Below are positions 1 to 7,094 of a DNA stretch of 21,156 nt, one piece after another (positions within the stretch are counted from its first letter, which is position 1; every line of letters begins with the position of its first letter). A program made the position numbers and the translations under genes. The stretch is taken from positions 1-21,156 of the forward strand of contig CALGEU010000318.1 in assembly GCA_937881285.1 (NCBI GenBank), given 5' to 3'. The notes under the pieces were generated by a model. It ran no database searches, had not been told where the DNA came from, and saw only the letters and a program-made list of their open reading frames with translations. The stretch comes from an uncultured Clostridia bacterium. Its GTDB lineage: Bacteria > Bacillota > Clostridia > Christensenellales > CAG-917.

Positions 1-69
1 TGCTGATAGCATCGTCTTTTTTATTCTTCGAATAAGTTTTCGTTTCTGGTGTGGGCGTCCCACCCTATC

Positions 70-164
70 TGTCATGTTGAGCCTGCCGAAACATCCGGCC
101 GCAAGGCGCATTTTTGCTTTTTCTTTTCGCTACGCTAGATCCTTCGACTTCGCTCAGGATGACA
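70..164. repeat. Interspersed inverted repeat with TGTCATNNTGAGC ends
   Basis: The left end at 70-82 reads TGTCATGTTGAGC and the right end at 152-164, reverse-complemented, reads TGTCATCCTGAGC. The two arms differ at 2 of 13 positions. Inward of each arm, the GAAACATC and GAAGTCGAAGGATC segments resemble, from memory, a non-coding repeat scattered through many bacterial genomes. The element lies in the gene-free region beyond the 3' end of guaB. An open frame of 118 codons crosses it, but its translation is low-complexity and the frame overlaps guaB antisense, so I do not call a gene. Function is unknown; it may be a short non-autonomous element or a transcript-end structure. Confidence 0.6.
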
Positions 165-294
165 AAGAAAATTTTGAATTTCACCGCTTGAACCACCAAG
201 CCGACAATCTTGCGAAATTGCGGCAGGAGTTTTTGTCCGTGATCGAACTGATAGCAAAGATTTTCGGCGCGGTTAGCAGAACAATAAGCCTAAT

Positions 295-337
295 GCGGCT
301 CTCGGCGTTGCTTGCTTGCAAGCGATGCCGTTGCCGC
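295..337. repeat. Long imperfect hairpin downstream of guaB
   Basis: An outer 5-bp stem (295-299 with 333-337, GCGGC/GCCGC) encloses an 11-bp inner stem (304-314 with 319-329) and a CTTG loop. On the plus strand the inner stem has two G-U wobbles, which become A-C mismatches on the minus strand. It sits 17 nt beyond the guaB stop codon and could be its transcript end, but only a weak T-rich tract follows on the minus strand. It could equally be a second repeat-family member, since the flank reads CGTCATTGCGGC on the minus strand. Apart from this hairpin and the 70-164 repeat, I see no gene or recognisable element in 1-353. Confidence 0.45.
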
Positions 338-353
338 AATGACGGCTTTTGTT

Positions 354-1853
354 CTATGAATTGTATTTGTTTTTTATCAGCACGTCGTGCGCTCCGCCTT
401 CAACTATACTGGTTGCCGACACGAGCGTGAGTTTTGCGTTTTCGTGAAGTTCGGCAATGCTGGTCACGCCGCAGTTGCACATCGTGGATTTTACCTTGTA
501 CAAACTCTTACGCACGTTGTCTGCGAGTTTGCCTGCATACGGCACGTAAGAATCGACGCCTTCTTCAAACGAAAGACCACTCTTTCCGCCAAGGTCGTAA
601 CGTTGCCAGTTTCTTGCACGGTTGCTGCCTTCTCCCCAGTACTCTTTGACGTAATTGCCGTTGACGTTGAGTTTTGCCGTCGGGCTTTCGTCAAAGCGCG
701 CAAAGTATCTGCCGAGCATGATGAAGTCCGCACCCATTGCGAGCGCAAGCGTCATATGATAATCCTGAACGATTCCGCCGTCCGAGCAAATGGGGATATA
801 AACACCCGTCTTCTCAAAGTACTCGTCGCGAGCCGCCGCCACTTCGATAAGTGCCGTCGCTTGTCCGCGTCCGATGCCTTTCGTCTCTCTTGTTATGCAG
901 ATAGAACCGCCGCCGATACCCACTTTCACAAAGTCCGCACCGGCGTTTGCAAGAAACAAGAACCCTTCTCTGTCAACCACGTTTCCTGCCCCAACAAGCA
1001 CTTTATCACCGTATTTTGCACGGATAAAGTCTATGGTTCGTTTTTGCCACACTGTGTAGCCTTCACTGCTGTCTATGCAAAGAACGTCCGCTCCCGCATC
1101 GACGAGCATAGGCACGCGCGTTTCGAAATCGAGCGTGTTGATGCCTGCGCCGACAAGATAACGCTTCTCTGCGTCAAGCACTTCGAGCGGATTTTCCTTG
1201 TGTTGTTCGTAGTCCTTGCGGAAGACGAAATACATAAGTCTGTCATTTTCGTCGACTATGGGAAGACTGTTGAGTTTGTGGTCCCAGATGATGTCGTTGG
1301 CTTCCGTGAGCGTGACCGTTGCTGGTGCGACGACGAGTTTTTCTCTCGGAGTCATAAACGACGACACTTTGTCGTCCAAAGACATTCTTGACGGACGATA
1401 ATCTCTTGAAGTTACCACGCCGAGCAACTTGCCGTTTGCAAGTCCGTCGTCGGTGACGGCAATGGTGTTGTGTCCGTTGCGTTCGACAAGGTCGAGCACG
1501 TCTTTGAGCGTCGCGTCGGGCGTAAGGTTGCTGTCACTGGGGACGAAGCCTGCCTTGTACGCTTTGACTCTGCGCACCATATCCGCTTCGCTTTGCGCCG
1601 ATTGAGAGCCGAATATAAAGGATATTCCGCCTTCTTTTGCGAGTGCGATTGCCATTCTGTCGTCGCTGACCGATTGCATGATTGCCGACACGAGCGGAAT
1701 GTTGAGTTCTATTTTCGGCGTTTCGCCCTTTCTGAATTTGACGATAGGCGTTTTAAGGTCTACGTTTGCAGGAATACATTTTTCCGAAGTGTAACCGGGG
1801 ATAAGAAGATATTCGCTGAAAGTTCTTGACGGTTCGTCGCAATATTTTGCCAT
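354..1853 (-). CDS. guaB: Inosine-5'-monophosphate dehydrogenase (trichomonad-like type)
   Basis: This enzyme oxidises IMP to XMP with NAD+, the committed step of guanine nucleotide synthesis in the cytosol. The 499-residue protein has the (beta/alpha)8 barrel split by two CBS domains (about 110-150 and 167-215). The catalytic loop GGGSICITRE places the nucleophile at Cys319. Asp261 lies in CIDSSEG and the mobile flap NWQRYDLGG gives Arg418-Tyr419. These numbers coincide, from memory, with those of the Tritrichomonas foetus enzyme, including Lys310 and Glu431, which are linked to mycophenolate insensitivity. The start is supported by AAGGAG 9 nt upstream (1863-1868) and a good promoter. The gene is monocistronic and complete. 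The family call is very secure; cofactor and drug behaviour are inferred. Confidence 0.96.
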   Translation of the reverse strand: MAKYCDEPSRTFSEYLLIPGYTSEKCIPANVDLKTPIVKFRKGETPKIELNIPLVSAIMQSVSDDRMAIALAKEGGISFIFGSQSAQSEADMVRRVKAYKAGFVPSDSNLTPDATLKDVLDLVERNGHNTIAVTDDGLANGKLLGVVTSRDYRPSRMSLDDKVSSFMTPREKLVVAPATVTLTEANDIIWDHKLNSLPIVDENDRLMYFVFRKDYEQHKENPLEVLDAEKRYLVGAGINTLDFETRVPMLVDAGADVLCIDSSEGYTVWQKRTIDFIRAKYGDKVLVGAGNVVDREGFLFLANAGADFVKVGIGGGSICITRETKGIGRGQATALIEVAAARDEYFEKTGVYIPICSDGGIVQDYHMTLALAMGADFIMLGRYFARFDESPTAKLNVNGNYVKEYWGEGSNRARNWQRYDLGGKSGLSFEEGVDSYVPYAGKLADNVRKSLYKVKSTMCNCGVTSIAELHENAKLTLVSATSIVEGGAHDVLIKNKYNS

Positions 1854-1882
1854 AACGTGCTTCTCCTTGAAAAGTTTTTAGT

Positions 1883-1911
1883 ATTTTACCATAAAAAGCA
1901 CGCAATGACAA
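1883..1911 (-). promoter_or_regulatory. Promoter of guaB
   Basis: On the minus strand, TTGTCA (1906-1911) and TAAAAT (1883-1888) are separated by exactly 17 nt. Transcription would begin near 1876, giving a leader of about 23 nt that contains the AAGGAG site. No riboswitch-sized leader fits here. Confidence 0.75.
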
Positions 1912-1913
1912 TC

Positions 1914-1939
1914 AAAAAGCGACGCCTTTGCGCCGCTTT
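1914..1939 (-). terminator. Intrinsic terminator after the gtrA-like gene
   Basis: The stem pairs AAAGCG (1916-1921) with CGCTTT (1934-1939) and CGC with GCG, with one mismatch between the two helices and a 4-nt loop. On the minus strand the 3' arm runs into TTTTT (1914-1918). It lies between the end of the GtrA-family gene and the guaB promoter, so it would isolate the two units. Confidence 0.6.
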
Positions 1940-2022
1940 CAGCAATTAGTTTTGTCGATTGTAATGTCAATCAAACAATGTTGTCTAAAAAAGAAACATC
2001 ATCCGCAAATCATGTTCTTTTC

Positions 2023-2703
2023 TCACTCTTGCGTATGTTCGTCCGATTTTTCGTCGATTGCGGTCTTCTCTTTTTGTTCCGCCTTTCCCTTCTTGTCTTT
2101 CGGCTTTCTGAACACGACGAATTTCTGCCACATAAATTCAAGCGCGAAGTTTATCACCATAACCGACGCTTCTGCGATTATGCCTGCGCCGTCAACGCTG
2201 ATATGTTGTCCGAGCAACGATTTTATCGTGTGCACGTACCAGGTCTGGAAAGGATAGAACGGCACGTAAAACAAGAATGCGAGTATCATTGCACGCGGAA
2301 CGTTGCCTGCGTCTTTGAAAGTAAATTTGCGGTTGAACGTGAAATTCCAAAGTATCGAAGCGCAGAGTGCAACCGTAGTCGCAATGAACGTGCCGAGCGG
2401 CATATCTTCCACGATGAAGTGGATGCTGCCCATATCTTTCGGCAAAACCGCTTGCAGAATCGTGAACAAAACGATTTGTATGATGCCTGCACTCGCCGCA
2501 CAAAGCGCGTATTTGATGAACTGCATCACGCCTTTTCTCTTCTCTTTCTTTGCAAGTGCCGCCGCGTGCTTCACGCTGTAATCGTAAAGTATGCCCTGCG
2601 ACGAGACTTCTTGCGCGGTTTGCTCTTTCGCAACGTTTTCGTCTGTCGTTTCGACGGAGACGATCGTGTCGTTTTCTATATTGTCGTTTCTGTTGTCGCT
2701 CAT
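2023..2703 (-). CDS. GtrA-family integral membrane protein
   Basis: GtrA-family proteins are small four-helix membrane proteins, thought to help flip lipid-linked sugars for cell-surface polysaccharide or teichoic-acid glycosylation. The 226-residue protein has a charged N-terminal extension of about 60 residues without a signal peptide. Four hydrophobic segments follow (about 62-85, 105-120, 140-158 and 172-195) and then a Lys/Glu-rich tail. The family signatures are FNRKFTF after the second helix and QKFVVFRK after the fourth. The start is fixed by AGGAG (2710-2714) and the promoter upstream. No glycosyltransferase partner is adjacent, so the substrate cannot be named. The gene is divergent from the germination operon and probably transcribed alone. 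Confidence 0.85.
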   Translation of the reverse strand: MSDNRNDNIENDTIVSVETTDENVAKEQTAQEVSSQGILYDYSVKHAAALAKKEKRKGVMQFIKYALCAASAGIIQIVLFTILQAVLPKDMGSIHFIVEDMPLGTFIATTVALCASILWNFTFNRKFTFKDAGNVPRAMILAFLFYVPFYPFQTWYVHTIKSLLGQHISVDGAGIIAEASVMVINFALEFMWQKFVVFRKPKDKKGKAEQKEKTAIDEKSDEHTQE

Positions 2704-2728
2704 AAGATTCTCCTATTTTTATAAGATA

Positions 2729-2756
2729 ATTTTAACATAAGTATTTGCATTGTCAA
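2729..2756 (-). promoter_or_regulatory. Promoter of the gtrA-like gene
   Basis: The minus strand reads TTGACA (2751-2756), 16 nt, TAAAAT (2729-2734). It carries a consensus -35 hexamer and lies 26 nt upstream of the start codon. It occupies the left part of the intergenic region shared with the divergent germination operon. Confidence 0.75.
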
Positions 2757-2844
2757 GACGGGAAATGACGATTTGATCCCATAGAAACGACGAAAAGATA
2801 ATCAAAAGTGTTTTACTGCCGCGGTTTTGGGCAATAATGCGTGC

Positions 2845-4272
2845 GTGAACATCGAAGAACTTACAAAAAGGCTCAATATCTCGTTCTCTCAAAGCGACGA
2901 CTTCAAGTGTCGCCCTTTGCGCGTAGGCGACAAAAACTGTCTTTTTGCCTATCTTGACGGCAATATCGACAAAGTGCTTTTCGAGCAAGACGTCGTGAGA
3001 CCTTTGAAAAATGCCGAAAGTCTTTCTTCTCCGTATCTCGAAAACTTGCAGAACACCGTTGCGTACAGCGACGAGATAAAGGTCGTGCCGATTGAAAACG
3101 CTCCCGGTGAAATCGCACTTTGCGACATAGCGTTTTTCATCGAAAACGACGACAACGCCTATATTTTCTCGCTCCGCAAACCAAGCGCTCGTGCAATCGG
3201 AGAACCGCCGACTTCGAGCGTTATGAAAGGTCCGCGCGAAGGCTTCGTGGAAGAAATAAAAACGAATACGTCAATGATACGCCGCCGCATAAAATCTCCC
3301 GACCTTGTGATGAAAAGTTTTCAGGTGGGCAGATATTCCGCAACCACCGTTGCCGTGATGTACGTGCGCGGAATAGCAGACGAAAACGTCGTTAAAACGA
3401 TTTGCGAAAAGATAAGCAAAATCGACGTTGACGGAGTTGTGGACAGCGCGTACGTCTTATCGTTTATACAAACTCGCAAAAACTCGTTCTTTCTGCAAGC
3501 AGGCACGAGCGAAAAACCCGACGTCGTAAGCGCGAAACTTCTCGAAGGGCGCATCGCAATCGTCGTGGACGGCTCGCCTATCGTGGTGACGCTACCCTAT
3601 CTCGTATTTGAAGACGTGCAGGACGGCTACGATTATTATTCGGGAGACTGGCGCGCTTCGATGATTCGCGTGTTCAGATTTTTAGGCGCAATGTTGACGA
3701 TATTTTTGCCGGGCGCATACATCGCTCTTCAAACCTATCACTTTCAACTTTTGCCACTCAAATTTCTTATGACGTTGATGTCGGCGACCACCAACATTCC
3801 CTTTCCGCCCGCAATCGAAATGCTTCTTGTGATGACGCTCTTCGAGATACTCAATCAAGCGTCCATACGCATGCCGAGATACTTCGGAATTTCTCTGTCC
3901 GTCGTCGGAGCAATCGTGCTCGGAGATACGGCAGTGAAAGCAGGGCTTATCTCGTCTCCGTCGGTGCTTGTCGTGGCACTGTCCGCGATAGGAATTTTCT
4001 GCGTGCCCGACCAAGTCGGCGCAATGAGCATACTGAGATTTTTGTATCTTTGCATAAGTGCGGTTATGGGATTTGTCGGCATAATCATACTCACTCTCGT
4101 CATCATCGCATACCTTGCTTCCCTTGACAATTTCGGCACGCCTTACCTTGCTCCGTACGCGCCGAGAATATCTCCCGACCTTCAGGACGGGCTTATGAAA
4201 GCGGACTCGTCAAGCATGGAACTGCGCCCGTACTCTATCCCGACTGCGAATCGTCGAAGAATACGCAAATAA
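2845..4272 (+). CDS. Spore germination protein, GerA family (receptor A subunit)
   Basis: This is the A subunit of a Ger-type nutrient germinant receptor in the spore inner membrane, which works with B and C subunits to start germination. It has a soluble N-terminal region of about 270 residues with VMKGPREGFVEEI and a cluster of basic residues. A membrane domain follows with PFPPAIE and the GERA-typical VVGAIVLGD. The length (475 residues from GTG 2845) is near that of B. subtilis GerAA. The start is uncertain: GTG 2845 and TTG 2827 are both possible and neither has a Shine-Dalgarno site. A three-codon ATG frame (2837-2848) ends on TGA overlapping the GTG. I found no convincing sigma-G promoter. 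The B gene begins 20 nt downstream. Confidence 0.93.
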   Translation: MNIEELTKRLNISFSQSDDFKCRPLRVGDKNCLFAYLDGNIDKVLFEQDVVRPLKNAESLSSPYLENLQNTVAYSDEIKVVPIENAPGEIALCDIAFFIENDDNAYIFSLRKPSARAIGEPPTSSVMKGPREGFVEEIKTNTSMIRRRIKSPDLVMKSFQVGRYSATTVAVMYVRGIADENVVKTICEKISKIDVDGVVDSAYVLSFIQTRKNSFFLQAGTSEKPDVVSAKLLEGRIAIVVDGSPIVVTLPYLVFEDVQDGYDYYSGDWRASMIRVFRFLGAMLTIFLPGAYIALQTYHFQLLPLKFLMTLMSATTNIPFPPAIEMLLVMTLFEILNQASIRMPRYFGISLSVVGAIVLGDTAVKAGLISSPSVLVVALSAIGIFCVPDQVGAMSILRFLYLCISAVMGFVGIIILTLVIIAYLASLDNFGTPYLAPYAPRISPDLQDGLMKADSSSMELRPYSIPTANRRRIRK

Positions 4273-4292
4273 CATAAAAACGGCGTTGAACA

Positions 4293-5516
4293 ATGCAAAA
4301 TAACACTATAAAACACAGATTACGCAAAAACTTGCCAAAAAACAATATTTACAATTCACAAGCGGCGGCTATCATCGTAGCCGTCGGATTTGCGTTCAAA
4401 CTGTCCGCCGCACCCGGCATTATCTGCGAGAGTTACGGCTCTTCCACGCTGTGGGTATATCTTCTCTTTACGGCGTTCGAACTTGTGATAGCGGCTCTGA
4501 CTTTTGCTTTCTCGAGAATGAACGGGGACGGCTTGCTCGTTGCGGTAAACTGCAAATTTTACAAGACTTGCTGCCTTCTGTCGTCAATGTGGCTGACGAT
4601 GAAAATCGTGTTTTATTTCTGCTACTGTATGAGTTATCTCACCCACGAACTTTTCACGGGAACGCAACCGTTTCTCATATACGTTTTATTCCTTTTGCCC
4701 GTAGTTTATCTGGGGTTAAAAGGTACGAGATCCATTGCAAGAACCGCAGAATTGTTTGCCGTGCTTGCGGTGTTTTCGATAGTGGCAAATCTTGCTTTTC
4801 TCGACACGAATATGGATATAGGTCGCAATCTTCCCGTCTTCGCTATGCCGCCGAGCGAATTCTTTGAAAAAGCACCGCGTTTCGGGCTGTGGCTAGGAGA
4901 TTTGTTTCCGTTTGCATTCGTCAGAATACGCAACAAAAAAATGCCGTATATCACGACTTCTATTGCGTGCGTATGGACGCTTGTCAACGTCATAGTCATG
5001 CTCGGCATCGCACTATACGGAAACGCATTGAAAATGGTGGCGGACCTTCTTATCCACATTGCAAGTTTCAACCAACTCTCTCTCGAAATAGGCAGAATGG
5101 AATGGACGAACCTGTTTATGATAATCGCAATTTCCATAATATCTATGGCATTTTTGTACGACGGTGCGAACAAGACTTTCGAACGTGCGACCGGCAGTGC
5201 GACTTTAAGCAAAATTCTGTGCCCCGTTGCCGTTCTCGTCACCGCACTCACCGTCACTTCGACGCAAACCGTGACCGATTTTGCTCTCGGTATTTTCGGC
5301 TACGTTCTTTTCGGCATAGCGGTTGCTCTGCCCTTATTCTTGGTGATTGCCGCCGCCGTGAAAAAGAAAAAATTCCGCCATATATTCGCTTGTCTCGACG
5401 ACGAATACAATCCTAATCCGCAGATTACGTCCGCAATGCCCGACAGCGAAAACGACGGCATGCTGAAACCTTTTTCAACCGATACGCAAAGAGCGCAACA
5501 AGGGGGTGCGGAATGA
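4293..5516 (+). CDS. Spore germination permease, GerAB family (receptor B subunit)
   Basis: This is the integral membrane B subunit of the germinant receptor, of the APC-like spore permease family and held to bind the germinant. About ten hydrophobic segments span residues 22-355. The family hallmark GLKGTRSIARTAELF lies near residue 150 and GRMEWTNLF near 270. The protein has 407 residues, slightly longer than the usual 360-370. The excess is a hydrophilic C-terminal tail of about 45 residues. The ATG at 4293 has no obvious Shine-Dalgarno site, so translation may be coupled to the upstream gene. The stop overlaps the next start in an ATGA (5513-5516), showing one polycistronic operon. The germinant cannot be predicted. 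Confidence 0.9.
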   Translation: MQNNTIKHRLRKNLPKNNIYNSQAAAIIVAVGFAFKLSAAPGIICESYGSSTLWVYLLFTAFELVIAALTFAFSRMNGDGLLVAVNCKFYKTCCLLSSMWLTMKIVFYFCYCMSYLTHELFTGTQPFLIYVLFLLPVVYLGLKGTRSIARTAELFAVLAVFSIVANLAFLDTNMDIGRNLPVFAMPPSEFFEKAPRFGLWLGDLFPFAFVRIRNKKMPYITTSIACVWTLVNVIVMLGIALYGNALKMVADLLIHIASFNQLSLEIGRMEWTNLFMIIAISIISMAFLYDGANKTFERATGSATLSKILCPVAVLVTALTVTSTQTVTDFALGIFGYVLFGIAVALPLFLVIAAAVKKKKFRHIFACLDDEYNPNPQITSAMPDSENDGMLKPFSTDTQRAQQGGAE

Positions 5517-6667
5517 AAAAACTCGCCATAACTTCATACATGGCTCGCACTAAGTGGGCGGTGATTCTCATCATTGCGATAATACTCGTCGTTTTCGGAA
5601 GAACGGTTGAAACGCCGTCTTTGATAAAATCCGCGATAGTGCTCGGCATTGGCATAGACTACGACGAAGAAAGCGGAAATTTCGACGTGTCCGCACAATC
5701 GGTGCTTGTGGGAATTGCGGGCGGACAGGACGCGCAGGCAACGTACGCGATGTACAACGCACAAGGCAAAACCATTGCGGACGCACTCGACAAAATTTCG
5801 AGAAAAATGGGGCTTATCGTGTCCCTTGCGCATTGCAACGTGCTTTTCGTCTCCCCCGCCGTGCTGAAACTCGACCACCTGCAACTCATATATCCGCTTA
5901 CGGGCATGTACGCCTTGCCCGAGCAGGCGATTCTCGTGTCGGGGAAACAAGCCCCGAAAGAAATTATGGCTTTGCGACTCGGCACTACTCTTTCGTCGCC
6001 GTTCTTTTTGCAGCAGGCACTAACCAACGAAGAAGGCTCGGACGGTATGATAAGAACCACCGTCAAAGATTTTGCCGCGCGGTCTCTCTCGAGAAGCAAG
6101 TCCAACGCCATACCTTATATCATTGCAACGAAAATGGAAAATCCCCCCATGACCGAACAGGGCGAAGGCGGTGACACCTACGAAATGGATTTGTCTCGCG
6201 CACTCGTCTTCAATCACGAAAAGGACAGAATCATCGAAGGCGAATACGCCGAATTGCTCGCGCTTTTTTCAAGCAGAGACATCGTCGGCACGCTCAATTA
6301 CACGACGGAAGACGGCGGCTCTATGGAATTTAAGATTCTTGGCAAAAAAATAAGAATCAAGGCGAGCGGCAAATCTATCTTTGCCGATATGGAATTGTCG
6401 GTTGACCTGAGCGACGTTCAGCACGTAAGCACGGACAACGTGCTATCAAGTGCGGACGAAATCGTCAAACGATACGCAAATCTTCTTGCAAAGCAATTTG
6501 AAAAGCGGTTGGCAGAACTGTTTGAAACGTCGAAAGCGGACGGCATAGATTTTCTCAATCTTCAGGACAAAGCATATCAGTCCGTGGGCAGAACGCTCCC
6601 CGAAGATTGTCTTGACGAGTTGATTTTCTCGGCAAAAGTGACCATAAAAGTGCAAGAAACCGCCTAA
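5513..6667 (+). CDS. Spore germination protein, GerAC family (receptor C subunit), no lipobox
   Basis: This is the C subunit of the germinant receptor, normally a lipoprotein on the outer face of the spore inner membrane. The 384-residue protein shows the family N-terminal pattern IKSAIVLGIGIDYDEE (about 38-53) and the alternating strand/helix C-terminal half. It starts with AAGGGGGTG just upstream and overlaps the B gene by 4 nt. Unusually, the N-terminal hydrophobic segment (about 15-29) is not followed by a lipobox. There is no cysteine before about residue 105, so the protein would be held by an uncleaved signal anchor instead of a lipid. Otherwise complete; the assignment rests on operon position plus sequence. 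Confidence 0.9.
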   Translation: MKKLAITSYMARTKWAVILIIAIILVVFGRTVETPSLIKSAIVLGIGIDYDEESGNFDVSAQSVLVGIAGGQDAQATYAMYNAQGKTIADALDKISRKMGLIVSLAHCNVLFVSPAVLKLDHLQLIYPLTGMYALPEQAILVSGKQAPKEIMALRLGTTLSSPFFLQQALTNEEGSDGMIRTTVKDFAARSLSRSKSNAIPYIIATKMENPPMTEQGEGGDTYEMDLSRALVFNHEKDRIIEGEYAELLALFSSRDIVGTLNYTTEDGGSMEFKILGKKIRIKASGKSIFADMELSVDLSDVQHVSTDNVLSSADEIVKRYANLLAKQFEKRLAELFETSKADGIDFLNLQDKAYQSVGRTLPEDCLDELIFSAKVTIKVQETA

Positions 6668-6683
6668 GAAAAAATCTCGATAT

Positions 6684-6710
6684 TTTTCATTTGTATCGAT
6701 TGCTTATAAT
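6684..6710 (+). promoter_or_regulatory. Possible promoter downstream of the ger operon
   Basis: A perfect TATAAT (6705-6710) follows a poor -35 candidate, TTTTCA (6684-6689), at a short 15-nt spacing. It would serve the small ORF at 6792. Between 6668 and 6791 I see no strong terminator for the germination operon; a 6-bp TCGATA/TATCGA stem lacks a T tract. Confidence 0.35.
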
Positions 6711-6791
6711 ACGATGTGCGTCGCAATGGTGCGTGCCGCATCGCCTACACCCAAATGAAGAGTTTTGGCATACAATGTGTCGGGGGTGAAT

Positions 6792-7094
6792 ATGGATTTT
6801 CTTCTCGACGACGAAACTATAAAAAAAATGAACGCGGAATACGGCAAATTGCTCAAAACCACGGCAAAAACCTTGTCAACCGCAGACGATAGCGAAAATA
6901 AGACGAGTGAAACCGACTCACGCGTATGCGCGGATTGCACGTGCGAGCGATACATAAGGTTTTTATTCCTTTACATCGTCGTGTTTTTGAGATATAATAG
7001 CGAGTATGGAACTCAGATTTATGACTCCCACGGAAGTGTGGGAAGGCTTCGACCCGACGAAAGCGTCTTTGGAAGCGTCAATCATCTCTTCTAA
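6792..7094 (+). CDS. Doubtful small hypothetical protein
   Basis: I do not recognise this protein. The ATG at 6792 is preceded by GGGGG (6782-6786) at 5-nt spacing, the same style of site as the gerC-type gene. The first 56 or so codons look like the neighbours in composition and encode a charged, Thr/Ser-rich segment ending in CADCTC. Beyond about 6955 the frame runs through the promoter of the next gene and then 89 nt into that gene, which argues against the C-terminal part being genuine. A single-base shift near 6955 would reach a TAA at once. It may be a short real gene with a frameshift, a decayed fragment, or chance. Confidence 0.35.
   Translation: MDFLLDDETIKKMNAEYGKLLKTTAKTLSTADDSENKTSETDSRVCADCTCERYIRFLFLYIVVFLRYNSEYGTQIYDSHGSVGRLRPDESVFGSVNHLF
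6970..6998 (+). promoter_or_regulatory. Strong promoter abutting the hydrolase-like gene
   Basis: TTTACA (6970-6975), 17 nt, TATAAT (6993-6998). The -10 ends only 7 nt before the ATG at 7006, so the expected transcription start coincides with the start codon and the message would be leaderless. Confidence 0.75.

Noticed and set aside
74..430. 118-codon open frame in the gene-free left end
   Set aside because: It runs through the inverted repeat and into antisense guaB; no ribosome site and no recognisable protein pattern.
387..1391. 334-codon open frame antisense to guaB
   Set aside because: The minus-strand IMPDH is complete with all catalytic motifs; the opposing frame is Arg/His/Cys-rich, as antisense shadows usually are.
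1840..1911. Purine riboswitch in the guaB leader
   Set aside because: The predicted leader is only about 23 nt, far too short for a purine or guanidine-type aptamer.
2757..2830. Sigma-G-type promoter before the germination operon
   Set aside because: CATAGAA at 2780-2786 resembles a -10, but no matching -35 lies at suitable spacing, so it was not listed.
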